DNA of 64,000 bases from Hyphomicrobiales bacterium (GTDB taxonomy: Bacteria; Pseudomonadota; Alphaproteobacteria; Rhizobiales; HXMU1428-3), in the NCBI GenBank assembly GCA_021775425.1, contig JAJFHX010000004.1, positions 62,001-126,000 of the forward strand. Direction: 5' to 3'. Position numbers and translations under genes: made by a program. Positions within the stretch are counted from its first letter, which is position 1; every line of letters starts with the position of its first letter. This document shows positions 49,337 through 59,070 of the stretch, in pieces. The notes under the pieces are model-generated. The model worked only from the letters and a program-made list of their open reading frames with translations. It searched no databases and was not told the DNA's origin.

Positions 49337-50296
49337 TCAGTGCCGTGTCATTGCGTGTTTGGATGTTTCGAACCGATCAAGATATGTCGGGACAATGGCC
49401 ATAACTGAGCGGGGTTTTTCTGTCGATAATGCTGCTAAAGTGCGGTGCTGCTCACTGGCTTCATCACTGACAATGTTCGGTTTCCTGAGCAATTTGATCT
49501 GGTCGCCGGTGATGGGTGGATTTGGCAGAAAGCAGGTGGCCAGCGCGATGATATTGGCAACCCATAAAGGCAGCGGTAATAATGCCGGATTAAGGCCAGT
49601 GATCTTTTTAATCTGCTGGTGAATGTCTCTCATTGTTAGAATTTCGGGGCCACCCAGTTCGTAGATGTTGCCCTGTTCGGCTTTGCCCTCAATGGCGGCT
49701 GCAACCGCTTTCACAACATCACCTACATATACCGGTTGAAACTGCGTCTTGCCGGCAAATAGCGGCACGACCGGTGCGATCGACATCAGTGAGGCGAAAC
49801 GATTGAAGAATTCATCTTCCGGGCCAAAGACCACTGAAGGGCGAAGGATGATGGCGTTTGGCTCCATATTCAAAACGGCATCTTCGCCATGAGCTTTGGT
49901 GCGGGCATATCTTGATGAACTTTTTTCATCCGCACCCAGCGCAGACATCTGCACCAGTTGCTTAACGCCCTCTTCTCTCGCGGCGATGGCAATCATTCTG
50001 GCGCCCTGCACATGAATGGCATTGAAATTCTGCTGTCCAGATGAAATGAGCAGGCCGACCAGATTGACGACATAGTCAGCCCCTTTAACCGCATTTTCAA
50101 TGGATTGTTCATCGCGAATGTTGGCTTTGACCAGCTCTATTTGACTGAGTCCGCCAAGTGGCTGGAGAAAGCCGGCGAGATGGGGATGGCGCACGGCAAC
50201 GCGAATTTGGTAGCCTTCTCTGGCCAGATGGCCAACCAGATGCCGACCGATAAAACCAGAGCCACCAAATATTGTGACCAATCCCTTTTGTTTCAT
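49337..50296 (-). CDS. NDUFA9-like NAD(P)-dependent epimerase family protein
   Basis: A 319-residue short-chain dehydrogenase-like protein of the complex I NDUFA9 subunit branch. The nucleotide-binding motif TIFGGSGFIGRHLVGHLAREG is at the N-terminus, followed by VRHPHLAGFLQPLG, DYVVNLVGLL and YARTKAHGEDAVL (YxxxK). Alphaproteobacterial homologues are linked to NADH dehydrogenase assembly or quinone metabolism. The gene ends about 90 nt upstream of the TPP riboswitch. Confidence 0.88.
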   Translation of the reverse strand: MKQKGLVTIFGGSGFIGRHLVGHLAREGYQIRVAVRHPHLAGFLQPLGGLSQIELVKANIRDEQSIENAVKGADYVVNLVGLLISSGQQNFNAIHVQGARMIAIAAREEGVKQLVQMSALGADEKSSSRYARTKAHGEDAVLNMEPNAIILRPSVVFGPEDEFFNRFASLMSIAPVVPLFAGKTQFQPVYVGDVVKAVAAAIEGKAEQGNIYELGGPEILTMRDIHQQIKKITGLNPALLPLPLWVANIIALATCFLPNPPITGDQIKLLRKPNIVSDEASEQHRTLAALSTEKPRSVMAIVPTYLDRFETSKHAMTRH

Positions 50297-50489
50297 TATT
50301 ATTGCTCCTCAGCGAATCTCTTTAAAATACTGCTTGTTCATCAAAATGTGAAGCATTTCCAATGGTTCATAAACCGGTTTATTGTTTTGGCACCGGGCTT
50401 GCCTTGCAAGGGAGAACGCGGTTATGTGATAGAACTGGTGATAGACTGTATGCCAGCTGACACAGGATAAGAGGACACGGGACCAGAGA

Positions 50490-51104
50490 ATGACAATTAC
50501 GCTTCATGATAATGATTTACCGGATGGCTTCACGATTGATGGTGCCGTTGCCATTGACAGTGAAACAATGGGGCTGAACCCGCTTCGGGACAGATTATGT
50601 GTGGTGCAGCTATCATCTGGTGATGGAACGGCTCATCTGGTCAAGTTTGATGGTAAGGATTATTCCGCACCAAACCTGAAAGCCCTGCTTGGGCGTCGGG
50701 ACCTGGTTAAAATCTATCACTTTGCCCGCTTTGATCTGGCTGCGCTCTATCATTACCTTAACATCTGGGCTGCGCCGGTGTTTTGCACCAAGATCGCATC
50801 AAAACTGACCCGCACTTATACTGACCGGCACGGGCTGAAAGACCTGACGCGTGAAATGCTTGAAATTGACCTATCTAAACAACAGCAAAGTTCTGACTGG
50901 GGCGCAGAGACATTGACAGAGGCGCAAATGGCTTATGCTGCCTCTGATGTGCTGCATCTTCATCAATTGCGGGAAAAGCTGATTGACCGCCTGGAACGTG
51001 AAGGCCGGATGGAGATTGCCAATAAAGCGTTTGAATTTTTACCAACACGGGCTGAGCTTGACCTGATAGGATGGGAAGAGACTGATATTTTTGCGCACTC
51101 ATGA
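50490..51104 (+). CDS. rnd: Ribonuclease D (short form)
   Basis: A 204-residue 3'-5' exoribonuclease of the DEDD family. The catalytic acidic residues appear in AIDSETMGLNP, FARFDLAALYHYL, and AYAASDVLHLHQL. It lacks the C-terminal HRDC domains of E. coli RNase D, as is usual in the short alphaproteobacterial form. It is divergent from the NDUFA9-like gene and about 180 nt before lptC. Confidence 0.93.
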   Translation: MTITLHDNDLPDGFTIDGAVAIDSETMGLNPLRDRLCVVQLSSGDGTAHLVKFDGKDYSAPNLKALLGRRDLVKIYHFARFDLAALYHYLNIWAAPVFCTKIASKLTRTYTDRHGLKDLTREMLEIDLSKQQQSSDWGAETLTEAQMAYAASDVLHLHQLREKLIDRLEREGRMEIANKAFEFLPTRAELDLIGWEETDIFAHS

Positions 51105-51283
51105 GGGAGTATGTCTCTGATATGTTCAATTCGACTGAATTAGCGCATTAAAAAAGCCCCATTGTGATCATATTGTTTTGCAATTCATATTGGCTGGAAA
51201 AAGCCCACACGATAACTCAGAAATTTGATGAACGATTTTATATTCAGTGCATAACAGATTAACCCATCAAGTCAGATAATCTA

Positions 51284-52045
51284 ATGGAAGTAACTTCAGC
51301 ACAAAGCTACCCTGTTCCGGCGTTGACCGGGGCAGCGGCTAGGGCAAATGCCGAAATTTCTGAGCGGCGTCAGAAAGCTTTTAAACGGGCGCAACAGCAT
51401 AGCCGCGTGGTATTTTTTCTTCGGCGGGTTTTTCCTGTCATGGCAATCTTGTGTGTCGGTGCTTATTTTGTCACGGGTGAATTTGCTGTCCAGTATGGGG
51501 ATTTAAAAGCCAGTGTTAAGAAGGTTGAAATTACGAAAAACGAATTGAAAATGACGAACCCGCGGCTTGAAGGGCATGATGCTAAGGCAGGTTCCTATTT
51601 GGTAACGGCCGATACGGCGACACAAAAAGCCTCTTCGCCATATGTCATCAACCTCAAGGTGATCAACGGCAAACTCGATCATCCGCAAAATGGCGTTGTC
51701 AATCTGAAGGCCAATGACGGGGTGTTTGACACAAAAAAAGAAGAGCTTAGCCTTAAAGGTGATCTTGTGGTTACTGCTGAAAACGGAATGGTTGCGAGGC
51801 TGGAGCAAGCCTATATAATTTTTAAAAAGCAGGAAATCAGTTCTGACAAGCCTGTATTTGTAGAGATGAACTCAAGCACGATCAGAGCTGAAAGAATGCA
51901 TATGAACGGGCTCACCAAAGAGCTGACCTTTACTGACCGGGTCCGGGTGAAACTGATTAAAACTCCTGATCAGCCTGTCGGGAAAAAAGCTGGTGATACG
52001 GATGCATCCACTGAAGCTTCAGGAGATGTGGTTAAGAGAAATTAG
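51284..52045 (+). CDS. lptC: LPS export protein LptC
   Basis: A 253-residue single-pass inner-membrane protein (helix about residues 47-66) with a periplasmic beta-jellyroll that receives LPS from LptB2FG and passes it to LptA. Features such as GDLKASVKKVEITKNELKMTNPRLEG and VFDTKKEELSLKGDLVV match LptC/YrbK. The basic N-terminal 45 residues are cytoplasmic. It is the first of the lptC-lptA-lptB series. Confidence 0.88.
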   Translation: MEVTSAQSYPVPALTGAAARANAEISERRQKAFKRAQQHSRVVFFLRRVFPVMAILCVGAYFVTGEFAVQYGDLKASVKKVEITKNELKMTNPRLEGHDAKAGSYLVTADTATQKASSPYVINLKVINGKLDHPQNGVVNLKANDGVFDTKKEELSLKGDLVVTAENGMVARLEQAYIIFKKQEISSDKPVFVEMNSSTIRAERMHMNGLTKELTFTDRVRVKLIKTPDQPVGKKAGDTDASTEASGDVVKRN

Positions 52046-52201
52046 AGGTATCTCTTTTTGTAGGTACACTTTCGTTTTCGAGCTCGGGTTTGGTTCATAA
52101 CGGAATTTTTATTAATTGCCGGTTGCGCTGTTTGCCGGAATGCTTTTACAAGTTGCTTTATGATCACTATCGAACCAAAAGAAGCTGCAAGGAAATATGG
52201 A

Positions 52202-52816
52202 ATGACATCTGCATTAAGACCAACTCTGGAAAACCGTCTAAGCTTTGCTGCGCGTTTTTTTTCAGCTTTGCTGATAGCTGGTGTGCTGGTTGTTTCTTCT
52301 GGCAATTTGAAGACATTGAATGCGCAATCGCTTGCTGAAAAATTTGGCGGGTTTTCCACTGACTCGAACGAACCCATTGACATTGAGGCTGACCAGTTGA
52401 AGGTCAATGATGTGCGTAAAACCGCCATCTTTACCGGCAATGTCAAAGCGGCGCAGGGCAAGTTTGTGCTGCGTTCCAAATTTCTTGAAGTTTTTTATAC
52501 CGGGAATGCTGCTGGCGGCGCAAAATCCGGCGCGAATGGAAAAGTCAAAAAACTGGCCGCCAGAGGTAAAGTGCTGATTACTACGGTTGATCAGCAATCG
52601 GCGACGAGTGAGTGGGCGGAATTTGATGTCCTGAAGCAGACAATTGTGCTTGGGGATGAGGTTGTTTTAACGCAGGGCGGCAACATCATCAAAGGCGGGC
52701 GGCTGATTATTGACTTGAAAACCAGACAAAGCCGTTTTGAAAATAAAACGAAGAAGAACAAGGGACGCATTCAGATGAAAGTTGATGTCAGCCCGAAAAA
52801 GCAAAAGAAGAATTAA
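52202..52816 (+). CDS. lptA: LPS transport periplasmic protein LptA
   Basis: A 204-residue periplasmic OstA-like protein with a signal peptide (hydrophobic core about residues 13-38). The family motif PIDIEADQLKVNDVRKTAIFTGNVKAAQG starts near residue 60, followed by a beta-jellyroll to a lysine-rich tail. It forms the bridge that carries LPS across the periplasm. AAGGA 8 nt before ATG 52202 favours that start over 52160. Confidence 0.92.
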   Translation: MTSALRPTLENRLSFAARFFSALLIAGVLVVSSGNLKTLNAQSLAEKFGGFSTDSNEPIDIEADQLKVNDVRKTAIFTGNVKAAQGKFVLRSKFLEVFYTGNAAGGAKSGANGKVKKLAARGKVLITTVDQQSATSEWAEFDVLKQTIVLGDEVVLTQGGNIIKGGRLIIDLKTRQSRFENKTKKNKGRIQMKVDVSPKKQKKN

Positions 52817-52861
52817 CTGTCAGGTCTTAACAAACCGGTCTTTACAGACAAGGTTGCGCAC

Positions 52862-52900
52862 AAAGGCTACACAAAAAGGCTATATAAAAAGCTATATAAA
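52862..52900 (+). repeat. 13-bp tandem repeat between lptA and lptB
   Basis: Three tandem copies of a unit like AAAGGCTATATAA: AAAGGCTACACAA (52862), AAAGGCTATATAA (52875), AAAGCTATATAAA (52888). It is AT-rich and non-coding. Confidence 0.8.
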
Positions 52901-53035
52901 CTAAGGCAAGCGATGAGTTGTTAAGTGACTGAATTCTATTTCCCATTATGATCTGCTCTGCTAGATTTAAAAGAAATTATATTGTGAAGCCACATTTAAT
53001 CAGCGCCCAAACCCTATGAAAGTAGTTTCTATCTG

Positions 53036-54283
53036 ATGATAGGTATATTAAAATCGATCTGGCAAAAGCCCAAAGATGAGCAGATTGAGCCTGAGTTTGC
53101 GGTTCCGCGTGAACATTCTCCGCTAATCAACAGCGCCAAGGGGCGCAATGTACCGATACCGCATCCGTTTGAAGGGGGCGGTCAATTTGTGCCGCCGCCG
53201 CAGGGTGAATTCCAGCCTGATCAGCAACAAGGGCTGCACTTGGACCAGCACCTGGACCCCCACTTTCACCAACACCCGGGCGCTTTCGAAAGGCCCCACA
53301 ATCAGTTGCCGCCAAGTTTTCATAATTCAGATGGATTCCAGACAGCGCAGGGCTTTCAACACACTGAATTTGCGGTGAATGAATTTAACCCGGCCAATCA
53401 GATGCAGATTGATGTGCGCCATGATGCCCCGCGCGAGGGGCAAATTCAGGCGCGGCATCTTCATGGTGACCTCAGCCAGGACCTGCCGCTGAATGACCCT
53501 AATCTGGCTGGTCGTTTGCCGCAAAACAGCATGTTGGGCGGTGCGCAGCTTGTCACCCCTCAAACCGGATGGCTGACAGCTGATAAAATCTGCAAAACCT
53601 ATGGCAAACGGCAGGTTGTACGAGACGCCAGCCTTAAGGTGAGGCGGGGTGAATCTGTTGGTTTGCTTGGCCCGAATGGCGCGGGTAAGACCACCATTTT
53701 CTATATGATCACCGGCCTTGTTGGTGCGGATCAGGGCAACATTCATATTGATGGCTATGATGTCACCCGCCTGCCGATGTATCGGCGAGCAAGACTTGGG
53801 ATTGGTTATCTGCCGCAGGAGGCTTCTATTTTCAGGGGGCTGACGGTTGAGCAGAACATTATGGCTGTGCTTGAGGTGACGCAAAAGAACCGGGACAAGC
53901 GGCATGAAAAACTTGAGAGCCTGTTGAATGAATTTAACATCACCCGGCTCAGAAAATCACCTTCGATTGCACTATCTGGTGGTGAGCGGCGGCGGTGTGA
54001 AATCGCCCGTGCATTGGCAAGTGATCCCTCTTATATTTTGCTGGATGAACCCTTTGCCGGGATTGACCCGATTGCCATTGGTGACATTCGAGACCTTGTG
54101 CGGCACCTCACCGACAGGGGGATTGGTGTGTTGATTACCGACCACAATGTCAGAGAAACGCTGGAGATGATTGACCGGGCTTATATTATCCATGATGGCA
54201 AAGTGCTCACAGAAGGCACTCCGACTGAGATTGTTTCGAATGATGATGTCCGCCGTGTCTATCTTGGTGATATGTTTGGATAA
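53036..54283 (+). CDS. lptB: LPS export ATPase LptB with long N-terminal extension
   Basis: A 415-residue protein whose residues from about 175 are a standard LptB ATPase: LLGPNGAGKTTIFYMITGL (Walker A), LSGGERRRCEIARAL (signature) and ILLDEPFAGIDPIA (Walker B). Residues 1-165 are an unusual His/Gln/Pro/Phe-rich extension, probably disordered. An internal ATG at 53531 would give a normal-length LptB but has no ribosome binding site. The open frame and codon use upstream argue that the extension is translated. A six-codon ORF (ATG 53016, stop overlapping the lptB start) could couple translation. LptB2FG extracts LPS from the inner membrane. Confidence 0.92.
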   Translation: MIGILKSIWQKPKDEQIEPEFAVPREHSPLINSAKGRNVPIPHPFEGGGQFVPPPQGEFQPDQQQGLHLDQHLDPHFHQHPGAFERPHNQLPPSFHNSDGFQTAQGFQHTEFAVNEFNPANQMQIDVRHDAPREGQIQARHLHGDLSQDLPLNDPNLAGRLPQNSMLGGAQLVTPQTGWLTADKICKTYGKRQVVRDASLKVRRGESVGLLGPNGAGKTTIFYMITGLVGADQGNIHIDGYDVTRLPMYRRARLGIGYLPQEASIFRGLTVEQNIMAVLEVTQKNRDKRHEKLESLLNEFNITRLRKSPSIALSGGERRRCEIARALASDPSYILLDEPFAGIDPIAIGDIRDLVRHLTDRGIGVLITDHNVRETLEMIDRAYIIHDGKVLTEGTPTEIVSNDDVRRVYLGDMFG

Positions 54284-54523
54284 TTCAGCACTCTGATAAA
54301 GACTGTTCCGGTCAATATTCGTTTATTTTCCTCTTTCTTCACATGGCGAGCTGCATATTATTTGTGCAGAAAAGCGTTTGCGTGTATCTTTGCTTCATAC
54401 AACACTGTCACTGAATATAAGTAGATTGCATTTAATTAAATGTTTGTCTTTCTTGTTAAGGCTCGCTAAATTCAAATTTGGTATGAATATTGCTGGTAAC
54501 AGTTAGTTGAGGTTTTTTCAAAG

Positions 54524-56083
54524 ATGGCGCTGTCGCACCGACTAGAACTCAGACAATCTCAGTCCCTTGTGATGACACCTCAATTGCAGCAGGCAATCAA
54601 GCTGTTGCAACTCTCCAATATTGATCTAAATGAATTTGTAGAGGGGGAATTAGAGCGCAATCCCCTGCTTGAAGCGCGCGACCCAAATGCTGATGTGGTG
54701 CCACAGGCTAATTATGAGCCTGAACAGGTTTCTGAAAATCTGGAGCCGCAACGGCGCGACTCTTCAGATGACTGGCTATCAAAATCTTCTGACAAGACCA
54801 GCGAAGACCCGTCTGCCAATCTCGATATGCGGGCAGAGGATATGTATCCGGATTTAGCCGGATCTGATAAATCCAGCCTTGCTGATCAGGGCTGGAATTC
54901 CGTGAAACAGGGCAGTACTTCCAGCTCTGGCGGCTCATTTAACGGCAGTTCTTCTGACTATAACCTTGAAAGCTTTGTGCAGAGTGAAGTGACGCTGCAT
55001 GGACATCTTGAAGAACAGCTTTCACTTAGCAAGCTCAACCCTGTGCAACGTCTTATTGCTTCTCACATGATTGATATGGTTGATGAGCTTGGTTACATGC
55101 GCGGCTCATTAGAAACCATTGCTATGCAGCTTGGGACTTCTATTGAAGCGATTGAAACGGTGCTGACAGAATTGCAGCGGTTTGAGCCCACTGGCATATT
55201 TGCCAGAGACCTGAGTGAGTGCCTCAGGCTGCAACTGATTGAACTCAACCGGTTTGACCCGGCGATGGAAGCACTGCTGGATAATATTCATTTGCTGGGG
55301 GCGCATAATTTTTCAGGGTTGAAGAAAGTCTGTCAGGTTGATGATGATGACCTCACAGATATGATTTCCGAAATTAAGATGCTGAACCCGAAACCCGGGC
55401 TTAAATTTGGCAGCGAATCCGTTCAGACAGTTGTGCCAGATGTTTTTGTCAGCCAGCGTAATGACGGCAGCTGGCATATTGAGCTGAATACGGAAACATT
55501 GCCTAAGGTGCTGGTTAATAAGAGCTATTACACAAGCGTGAGTGATAAAGCCAGGCATGGTAAGGATAAAGAATACATTCAGGATTGTTTGCAGACCGCG
55601 AACTGGCTAGTGAAAAGCCTTGATCAGCGGGCCCGCACAATTCTCAAAGTTTCACAAGAAATTGTACGCCAGCAGGATGCTTTTTTCAGCCACGGGGTTG
55701 AGCACCTGCGCCCCTTAAATTTGCGTGTGGTGGCTGACGCCATTGATATGCATGAATCAACCGTTAGCCGAGTGACCTCGAATAAATATATGGGTACTTC
55801 TCGGGGTGTGTTTGAATTGAAATATTTCTTCACCTCAGCGATTTCATCCTCAGATTCTGATGATATGGTTTCGTCTGAAGCAGTGCGGCATCATATTCGC
55901 CAACTGATTGAAGCAGAAACCGCTGATAATATTTTGTCTGATGACAAGCTTGTAGCCAGCCTTAAAGGCAAGGGCGTTGATATTGCGCGGCGAACGGTTG
56001 CGAAATACAGAGAAGCAATGGGTATTCCTTCTTCTGTGCAGCGGCGGCGGCAAAAGCGCATGGCACAGCACATGGCTGTATAA
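54524..56083 (+). CDS. rpoN: RNA polymerase sigma-54 factor RpoN
   Basis: A 519-residue sigma factor. The N-terminal glutamine-rich activator region begins LRQSQSLVMTPQLQQAIKLLQLSN. The core-binding domain is in the middle (DLSECLRLQL), and the C-terminal DNA-binding part holds the helix-turn-helix and the RpoN box ARRTVAKYREAMGIPSS. It directs enhancer-dependent transcription. The lptB-rpoN-hpf-ptsN order is conserved in proteobacteria. Confidence 0.97.
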   Translation: MALSHRLELRQSQSLVMTPQLQQAIKLLQLSNIDLNEFVEGELERNPLLEARDPNADVVPQANYEPEQVSENLEPQRRDSSDDWLSKSSDKTSEDPSANLDMRAEDMYPDLAGSDKSSLADQGWNSVKQGSTSSSGGSFNGSSSDYNLESFVQSEVTLHGHLEEQLSLSKLNPVQRLIASHMIDMVDELGYMRGSLETIAMQLGTSIEAIETVLTELQRFEPTGIFARDLSECLRLQLIELNRFDPAMEALLDNIHLLGAHNFSGLKKVCQVDDDDLTDMISEIKMLNPKPGLKFGSESVQTVVPDVFVSQRNDGSWHIELNTETLPKVLVNKSYYTSVSDKARHGKDKEYIQDCLQTANWLVKSLDQRARTILKVSQEIVRQQDAFFSHGVEHLRPLNLRVVADAIDMHESTVSRVTSNKYMGTSRGVFELKYFFTSAISSSDSDDMVSSEAVRHHIRQLIEAETADNILSDDKLVASLKGKGVDIARRTVAKYREAMGIPSSVQRRRQKRMAQHMAV

Positions 56084-56588
56084 AGTTATATTTTGCAGAA
56101 CTTAAGGCTCAAGCTGAACGGCTATGTGGAACTCAGAAATGAAGTACTACAGGTAAGAGAACCGGCCAGCAGAAGCCCGGCAAGGTTAATTGCTCACAAT
56201 AAGTGCAAATCCAGCCTGCAGGTAATTGAAATTTAAGCAATAAATCAATTTTCAGCGGATCTACTTTGCTTGACGGCAGGCTTGAAAGTATGATTGCAAG
56301 CATTATTTTAGCTTTATGCTCTTTTTCAACAGGTTTTCAGGCTAAATTGAGTTCTTAATCGTAAATTGGTGCAAATTGTGCATAGTATCCACGGTAATTC
56401 TGCCCGATTTTGTGTTATAATGGGGATGGTGGATCCACTGAAAACGACACGATTAAAAGTTTGTTTTTTTCGCAAAGGATATGATTTCTGAAACATTTGT
56501 TTATTTCCAGATTTGAAATTCCCGGTTAAAATTTTAGTCGTATGATCCGTTTTTAACCCCACTGGATGCAATAAGAAGGGAAAACTAT
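56084..56588. other. Non-coding region between rpoN and hpf
   Basis: About 500 nt with no gene I can support. A TATAAT-like hexamer at 56416-56421 lacks a good -35 partner. The length suggests a separate promoter and leader for hpf rather than read-through from rpoN. Confidence 0.4.
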
Positions 56589-57155
56589 ATGTCCGTACAA
56601 ATAACTGGAAAAAACCTCGATATTGGCGATGCATTACGATTTTATATTGAAGATCGTATTGACCAGACATTAGATAAGTTTATAGGTAATGCCACCTCTG
56701 GTCATGTTCGTATTGAAAAAGACGGTAAGCAGTTTCGTACGGATTGTTCGTTGCATCTTGGATCAGGGCTTGATTTACAGGCTAAAGGTGAAAGTCATGA
56801 TGTTTATGCCAGTGCTGATGCAGCGCTGGAGCGGCTGGAAAAACGGTTACGCCGTTATAAACGCCGCCTGAAAAACCACCACCAGAAGGTGAACACCGGG
56901 GCGATTTCGACTGTTACACCTGCACAGGATTATGTGATCCAGGCGCAGGAAGAGGAAGAAGAGCCGGAAGATGACACACCAATTATTATTGCAGAACAAG
57001 CGACTAACATAAATGAAATACCAGTTAGTGATGCTGTGATGCAGATGGACCTGGCGGAAAGTTCGGTTCTAGTTTTTCGAAATGCTAGCCACGGGCGGAT
57101 CAATATTGTATACCGCCGGAACGATGGCAACATTGGATGGATTGACCCTTCTTAA
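56589..57155 (+). CDS. hpf: Ribosome hibernation promoting factor (long form)
   Basis: A 188-residue long HPF. The N-terminal domain (about 1-100) has the YfiA/RaiA fold (VQITGKNLDIGDALRFYIEDRI) that binds the 30S decoding region. A linker rich in acidic residues leads to the C-terminal dimerisation domain (LVFRNASHGRINIVYRRNDGNIGWIDP) that drives 100S ribosome formation. GAAGGGAAAACTAT precedes the ATG. Confidence 0.93.
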   Translation: MSVQITGKNLDIGDALRFYIEDRIDQTLDKFIGNATSGHVRIEKDGKQFRTDCSLHLGSGLDLQAKGESHDVYASADAALERLEKRLRRYKRRLKNHHQKVNTGAISTVTPAQDYVIQAQEEEEEPEDDTPIIIAEQATNINEIPVSDAVMQMDLAESSVLVFRNASHGRINIVYRRNDGNIGWIDPS

Positions 57156-57284
57156 ATAGGGCAAATTTATACATTTAGAGTTTTGTTGACATAAAGTCGT
57201 CAATTAGCCGCTTTAAGAGTGGCGTGCTTGAAAAGATTTATTAGTTAACGCGTAGCTTTAGGAAGTTAAGCGGAAGGTATTGGA

Positions 57285-57749
57285 ATGGATTTGGGTGATT
57301 TGTTGTCTGTTGAGGATGTGATCCCAACACTGAAGGCAAAAAGCAAGAAGCATGTGCTGCAGGAAATTGCGCATATTGCGGCTGGTAAAACCGGACTTGA
57401 TGAAAGAGACATCTTTGATGTTCTCTTACAGCGTGAGCGGCTTGGCTCGACTGGCGTTGGCCACGGCGTTGCCATTCCACATGGCAGATTGCCCTCTGTT
57501 GACAAGATCGTCTGTATATTTGCGCGCCTTGACGAGCCGATTAATTTTGATGCGCTGGATGATGAGCCTGTGGATCTTGTTTTTCTGCTGCTTGCCCCGG
57601 AAACGGCAGGTGCTGACCATCTGAAAGCTCTGGCGCGGATTTCACGGTTGATCCGTGAATCACAGACGCTTGATAAGCTGCGTGGCTCCCGTGAGCAGTC
57701 AGCGCTTTATTCAGTGTTAACGGAAGCCTCCGCATCTCACGCTGCCTGA
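57285..57749 (+). CDS. ptsN: Nitrogen regulatory EIIA protein PtsN
   Basis: A 154-residue EIIA-Ntr. The phosphorylatable histidine is in HGVAIPHGRLP, and LDEPVDLVFLLLAPE is the family continuation. With PtsP (present at the end of this window) and NPr it forms the nitrogen phosphotransferase chain, linking nitrogen, carbon and potassium status to regulation. It follows hpf. A strong terminator lies 50 nt after its stop. Confidence 0.95.
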   Translation: MDLGDLLSVEDVIPTLKAKSKKHVLQEIAHIAAGKTGLDERDIFDVLLQRERLGSTGVGHGVAIPHGRLPSVDKIVCIFARLDEPINFDALDDEPVDLVFLLLAPETAGADHLKALARISRLIRESQTLDKLRGSREQSALYSVLTEASASHAA

Positions 57750-57801
57750 TAAGCATCTCAAGTCAATCAGGCATTCGTTTATTTTAAAATTCAACTCATA
57801 A

Positions 57802-57829
57802 AAAAAGGCGCTGATTTCAGCGCCTTTTT
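57802..57829 (+). terminator. Bidirectional intrinsic terminator
   Basis: AAAAAGGCGCTGA and TCAGCGCCTTTTT form a perfect 13-bp inverted repeat with a 2-base loop, giving a GC-rich stem with a T-run on each strand. It lies between the convergent ptsN and DUF1150 genes and should stop both transcripts. Confidence 0.93.
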
Positions 57830-57902
57830 GTTTTGATCAAATTCATATATTACTTTTTGAAGGGTAGTTCAACTGCCTACCATACATTCAGTTCTTGCCG
57901 TA

Positions 57903-58181
57903 TTAATGTACTTTCTGAACGGTCAGTTTATTGCTTTCAGCAGCTTCCAGTGCTGAATACAGATCTTCAGCAAGCAAAACCGGGGTGCCATTTGCCGCAT
58001 GTACCGCATAGAGCGTGGTCAGTTCTGGCAATTCTTCAATTTCAGGGAACAGCATGTGGGCTTCATTGGCGGTCACTTCATGGACATAGACCACATTCTG
58101 CATGCCAAGATCTGCAAAGTCTTCCTCTGTCATTGGCTCAACTGAACTTGCAAGGACTTCCGGGTTGTTTGTTTCTAACAT
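57903..58181 (-). CDS. DUF1150 family protein
   Basis: A 92-residue acidic protein of the DUF1150 family (FADLGMQNVVYVHEV, YAVHAANGTPVLLAED). The family is restricted largely to alphaproteobacteria and is usually next to a small heat-shock gene, as here. Its function is unknown. Confidence 0.87.
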   Translation of the reverse strand: MLETNNPEVLASSVEPMTEEDFADLGMQNVVYVHEVTANEAHMLFPEIEELPELTTLYAVHAANGTPVLLAEDLYSALEAAESNKLTVQKVH

Positions 58182-58351
58182 GATGTAACCCTTTTCTGTT
58201 TACGGCTATGCGTTACTAAATTTTGCCCCATATAAGAGGCTTACATATTCTGGTTAAAGTTTCTGTTATTTTTTTATTATTGGTACGTTTTGGTGCCAAT
58301 TTTTGTGTCACTGGTGGTTTTCTGCTTAATCTGAAGTTCAGATACTCATAT

Positions 58352-58807
58352 TTAATCAGTGGCAATTTTTATTTCTCGGCGGCTGTTGTCTGGTGCAGGC
58401 TTGTGTAATTCGATAATCAATAATCCATCTTTTAAAATGGCTTTGGTGACGTCGATCGTATCAGCCAGAATGAATGTTCTTTGAAATTCTCTGGTGGCTA
58501 TTCCTTTGTGCAGATAGTCTGACTGCTGGTTTTTTCCCTGCAAGTTATCTGCCATATCAGGTTCATTCTTATGACCTTTAACAATTAACTGGCGTCCTTC
58601 CTGTATCACTTCAAGCAATTCGGCACTTAGTCCTGCAACGGCAAGAGTGACCCGCAGTGTCTCTGCCCCTTCTTTTTGGTTCAGGTCTCTTTCAATATTG
58701 TAGGGTGGATAATTATTTCCCTGGATTTTGGCGACACTTTCCAGGGCTCGCTCAATTTCTTCAAAACCCAGCGCATGGGCACTATTTATCGGGAATAAGG
58801 CTGGCAT
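58352..58807 (-). CDS. Small heat-shock protein (Hsp20/IbpA family)
   Basis: A 151-residue alpha-crystallin-type chaperone that holds unfolding proteins. The core runs from YPPYNIERDL to AILKDGLLIIELHK, with the IATREFQRTFILAD pattern typical of class A rhizobial Hsp20. The C-terminus lacks an obvious IxI motif. ATG 58807 is used. The leader contains a short palindrome (58849-58864), but I could not identify a ROSE thermometer. Confidence 0.9.
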   Translation of the reverse strand: MPALFPINSAHALGFEEIERALESVAKIQGNNYPPYNIERDLNQKEGAETLRVTLAVAGLSAELLEVIQEGRQLIVKGHKNEPDMADNLQGKNQQSDYLHKGIATREFQRTFILADTIDVTKAILKDGLLIIELHKPAPDNSRREIKIATD

Positions 58808-59070
58808 GGGCTGGCGTATCTTTTCTGACTTGTTTGCGTTCTGTTTTAATTGAATAAATTCAATCTTTTATAAGTTATTATTCAAACTCCTTATCACATG
58901 CAAATTTGTCATTCATACGACCTTTCGACTGGTTCAAGATATGATGAACTGTTCTGCCTGTTCGTCTTAACTCTTCTGTTTATATGGCCTTTTTTGAAGT
59001 TAGTTCAAGGCTAGAAAGATAAAGTTTTAGATATATTGAAAACGGAACAGTAAGGAATAACTGTTAGATT

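Noticed and set aside
56393-56421. TATAAT box upstream of hpf as a sigma-70 promoter
   Set aside because: No matching -35 element at suitable spacing.
58849-58864. ATTGAA-TAAA-TTCAAT palindrome in the hsp20 leader as a ROSE thermometer or CIRCE-like operator
   Set aside because: Short and AT-only; it lacks the multi-hairpin ROSE layout and the CIRCE consensus.
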